Below are positions 62,401 through 64,000 of a stretch of DNA of 64,000 nucleotides, piece after piece. This stretch comes from Agitococcus sp. (GTDB lineage: Bacteria > Pseudomonadota > Gammaproteobacteria > Pseudomonadales > Moraxellaceae). Location of the stretch: assembly GCA_030646715.1 (NCBI GenBank), contig JAUSLJ010000011.1, positions 1-64,000 of the forward strand, given 5' to 3'. A model generated the notes under the pieces. That model was given only the letters and a program-made list of their open reading frames with translations. It had not been told where the DNA came from and made no database searches. The position numbers and the translations under genes are program-made. Within the stretch, counting starts at the first letter, position 1; every line of letters begins with the position of its first letter.

Positions 62401-64000
62401 ACACTATGCGTCGCAATCACTTTAATACTTAAAGAGCCAGTAGCAAAATCTTTCATACCACTGACGGTGCGTGTTACAGGATCAAAAGTAAGCCAGTCAG
62501 GCAAAGGCTGGCCATTGGCGAGTTGAGCCGTGTAACTGACGCTGTCATTTTCGTTACGTGGACGCTCTAAGGGTGCTTGATACAGCCAAAATACATCACT
62601 GGTTTGCAATGTTTTATTAAAACGAATACTGCCTTTTTCTGCCTGTAAATCAAACGAGGAAGAATCCCCCCCTGCCAGACTGGCAATTAATAATTCTGTA
62701 CCTGTTGGCGATAGACGATTGCCGTTAATTAGCAAATTAGAATTAAAGCTAAACGGATTATTGTTTTGTACAAAGCCATCACTGAGGCTGGCATTGACAT
62801 TGATGTTATTAGCCGCTTTGAGCGTTAATATCGGCGCAACACCTGTCTGACTGCGATACAGAGGTTTTAAGCTACTATCAACAGCAGCTAAGTTCCAATT
62901 GCTTGCAAGGGTGACATCCCCATTGTTAATACCGACATTGCTATTGACTAGCTCAATGCCTGTGCGAGCCTTGAGATTGTTGATGCCTGTAAACTGACCT
63001 GCAAAACCGATATCTGACTGCTGCACAAACTGCGCTAAAGTCTGGCCATAAAATTCGCTATGGTTGCTATTTGATGCGGTCGTTAACTTTTTACCGTCAC
63101 TGCCATACATACCGAGTGGATCAATAATGCCATCAAAATGTTGATTGCCTGTACTGCTGTCATTGGTATTCCATGTCGCAAAGCCTTCAACAGCCACTTC
63201 ACGCGCACCGATAAAACTGTTGGCATTAGCCACATCTACATTTAAGCCGCCATCAACCAAAATAGGCGCACGCAGATGGACTGTGCCATTGGCTAAACCA
63301 CCTGCACTACCGCCATGTACATCAATGACCGCGCCATTACCAAGACTAATTTTACCGCTGTTATTGGCATTGATATTTTGGTAGCCATAACTGCTATTGA
63401 CTGTACCATCGCCAGTACCTTGTGTCGCTAAGGTGATATTGCCACCGCGCTGGTCGCTCGTACTGGCTGTTGCCAATAAGCTGCCATTAATAACAACACT
63501 GCTACTCCCTGTTAAGCGAATGTCTCCGCCTTTTTGACCTGACGCGTTGACTGTGCCATCGATAATGATATTACCGTTATTACTATCGTTTTGGCCTGCT
63601 CCACCTTTGGCCAGTAAACTGATTTCTTGTGCTTGCAGTGTTTTGCCAGTACCTAGTTGTAAATTACCTTGTTGCGTGGTGACGGCCACTTTGCCATTGA
63701 CTTTACCTGCGGCTAAGGCATCAGCAAGTGCATTTAAATCAACTGCTTGTGTGCTTAATAGGGTAAAACTGCCACCTTGTTGGCCAGTTTTGGCACTGCC
63801 ATTGAGTTGGCCTTGCAAGTTCAACGCACCATTGGCAACCAATTTTAATGTGCCTGCGTCACCACCCTTATTAGCGGCGGCAAAGTTGAGACTAGCCGTT
63901 GGTGCAACATTCAAGGCACCCGTACTTTCAAGCGTGATGTTGCCCGCAGGCGCATAACGTTCAACATCAAAGAATGACTTAGTGATGCCATTAACATCAA
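59406..64000 (-). CDS. Filamentous haemagglutinin (FHA) family adhesin, C-terminal part (5' end outside window)
   Basis: The frame is open to the window edge; at least 1,531 codons are present and the start lies beyond base 64000. Repeats with G-rich beta-helix pattern run through the chain (NLQGQLNGSAKTGQQGG, SVVINGSLLATASTSDQRGG, VQAGQDVKGLA, AGRDLYNPP). A putative Ig-like (He_PIG type) segment with QPLPDWLTFDPVTRTVSG is at about residue 500. The C-terminal region (about 1,080-1,330) resembles the DUF3739 end seen in 'filamentous haemagglutinin family' proteins. The tail DCGDNKDCKSKKL has a Cys pair. Secretion by a two-partner route is likely, but no TpsB gene is seen here. Confidence 0.85.
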   Translation of the reverse strand, partial: DVNGITKSFFDVERYAPAGNITLESTGALNVAPTASLNFAAANKGGDAGTLKLVANGALNLQGQLNGSAKTGQQGGSFTLLSTQAVDLNALADALAAGKVNGKVAVTTQQGNLQLGTGKTLQAQEISLLAKGGAGQNDSNNGNIIIDGTVNASGQKGGDIRLTGSSSVVINGSLLATASTSDQRGGNITLATQGTGDGTVNSSYGYQNINANNSGKISLGNGAVIDVHGGSAGGLANGTVHLRAPILVDGGLNVDVANANSFIGAREVAVEGFATWNTNDSSTGNQHFDGIIDPLGMYGSDGKKLTTASNSNHSEFYGQTLAQFVQQSDIGFAGQFTGINNLKARTGIELVNSNVGINNGDVTLASNWNLAAVDSSLKPLYRSQTGVAPILTLKAANNINVNASLSDGFVQNNNPFSFNSNLLINGNRLSPTGTELLIASLAGGDSSSFDLQAEKGSIRFNKTLQTSDVFWLYQAPLERPRNENDSVSYTAQLANGQPLPDWLTFDPVTRTVSGMKDFATGSLSIKVIATHSVASEEDPPVVTTATLKALATPTMVRTGTGSINMQAGQDIAILDDLAPAVIYSAGRPALNTPSGNAELVIAKDGLPLFINSGQVNPEAAGNISLNAGRDIIGIEKVMDSTGKLTGNKGTDLSQFWWTWMQNPCLVTVIGCNPQSSSSLNFGMFGQGVMSAGGDIAVQAGQDVKGLAVSLPVTWRLVPDSQGQQELSVFGGGDLALNVGRNLFGGSYFVANGQGNIRVNDNIIRSDALAQTLLAVQDGQLNVVAGGVLEIGGIYNPSWLFKGFDSNSYSSSSSVSLQSLTSAIVLGGERVTPGANYGFNPASEDDGTVLASAYNFVLPAHVNMEALNGTITIRNNAELYPSSNGQLSLLADSDITLVNPDINNSYMGLIDASPSLLPSVFNPILSGKELRSSFIGGLNSAFDLHSPVSMHLNDSEPMRIYSVNGSLINGSDNRNYNGAIIVAAAKVADIRAGLDIVNLAFSGQNLYASDITNIQAGRDLYNPPLVPNQSVPFIELGGIGTLNVQAGRNLGPLTSANEALAQGYLPKGSKAYPGIRTVGGLNNYYLSREGANISVNFGLAPAMKNYVATVERDTLPTIQIATDEFAEIYLNPAIAHDPSNASDKLGTPNYNQQLVAFVGQYQQDVLSRAGQSDKAELQQAAQTWSVLSATEQGKYAATAWSAFKNLASGQRQAFVGKVFLDVLNQVGNDYNNKNSPFKGQYARGYQAINTLFPASLGYTANSSSGGQNGADVLQKTGTFDMRGSTVQTQKGGDVSIIGPGGKVLVGSTSAPPQVAKSESSSGVGPNNQGILTLEAGKIGLFSDDSILLAQSRIFTEQGGDILIWSSNGDVNAGKGAKTSTEVPPPEFLCDPDHFCQIDAKSQVSGAGIAVLQTKVGSPAGSANLIAPRGTVDAGEAGIRVAGSLNIAAFTVANADNIQVQGEATGVPSVGVDSGAMAAANSVSSAATQSAALANGGQKKREALASDFLFEYIGGDEESDCGDNKDCKSKKL

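Overview
The window looks like the chromosome of a Moraxellaceae-type gammaproteobacterium. This is inferred from an ssrA tag that reads ANDETYALAA, housekeeping genes of gammaproteobacterial type (rpmB-rpmG, mutM, coaD, smpB, purU, tusA, yfhL), and lipoproteins and exported proteins of a kind common in Acinetobacter relatives. The base composition is moderate. No plasmid, phage, CRISPR or tRNA feature was seen.

Layout. 1-6.7 kb is an accessory patch: the end of an IS3-family element that cuts off a Uma2 gene, a TIR-STAND-TPR protein likely to be an antiphage or NAD-depleting immune protein, a Phd/VapC toxin-antitoxin pair bracketed by a full and a partial copy of the same methyltransferase, a PAS-GAF sensor without output domain, and a third decayed methyltransferase scrap. 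6.8-15.2 kb is mixed chromosomal background: a DUF1615 lipoprotein with lytic-transglycosylase-like motifs, a periplasmic binding-like protein, an FKBP/FAD-monooxygenase pair, MAPEG, a gloA remnant, a peroxiredoxin-like protein and an AI-2E family permease. 15.3-18.3 kb holds a B12-dependent class II ribonucleotide reductase with a tandem pair of NrdR boxes upstream. 18.4-22.1 kb is a nitric-oxide response unit: norR divergent from ytfE-nnrS, with three GT-N7-AC sites and a GG-N10-GC sigma-54 promoter between them.

22.2-32.7 kb is a block of exported hydrolases behind a divergent AraC-type regulator: lipase, a membrane-anchored unknown protein, an M19-like metal hydrolase, a YncE-like propeller, a DUF4412-like lipoprotein and a GH31 glycosidase. 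33-50 kb returns to core and transport genes: metal-dependent hydrolase, spermidine-synthase-like protein, MATE and MFS transporters, DUF445, TusA, PurU, a small outer-membrane barrel, a large Ig-repeat lipoprotein, a TetR/coniferyl aldehyde dehydrogenase pair, L28-L33, MutM, ferredoxin, CoaD and FecR. smpB and ssrA converge at 50.3-51.3 kb on a shared terminator.

51.4-64 kb is a surface and biofilm block, all on the minus strand: a FHA-family adhesin (5' end outside the window), a curli locus in the order csgE, csgF, curlin, csgG, curlin, a long PstS-like binding protein without ABC partners, and an FG-GAP lipoprotein. Short palindromic repeats are scattered between genes throughout: a CCCCTCTTT/AAAGAGGGG family, an AGGACTTA family and a GAGCTTGTCG family. 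Several short gene remnants (Uma2, methyltransferase twice, gloA, metal-dependent hydrolase) show active decay between intact genes.
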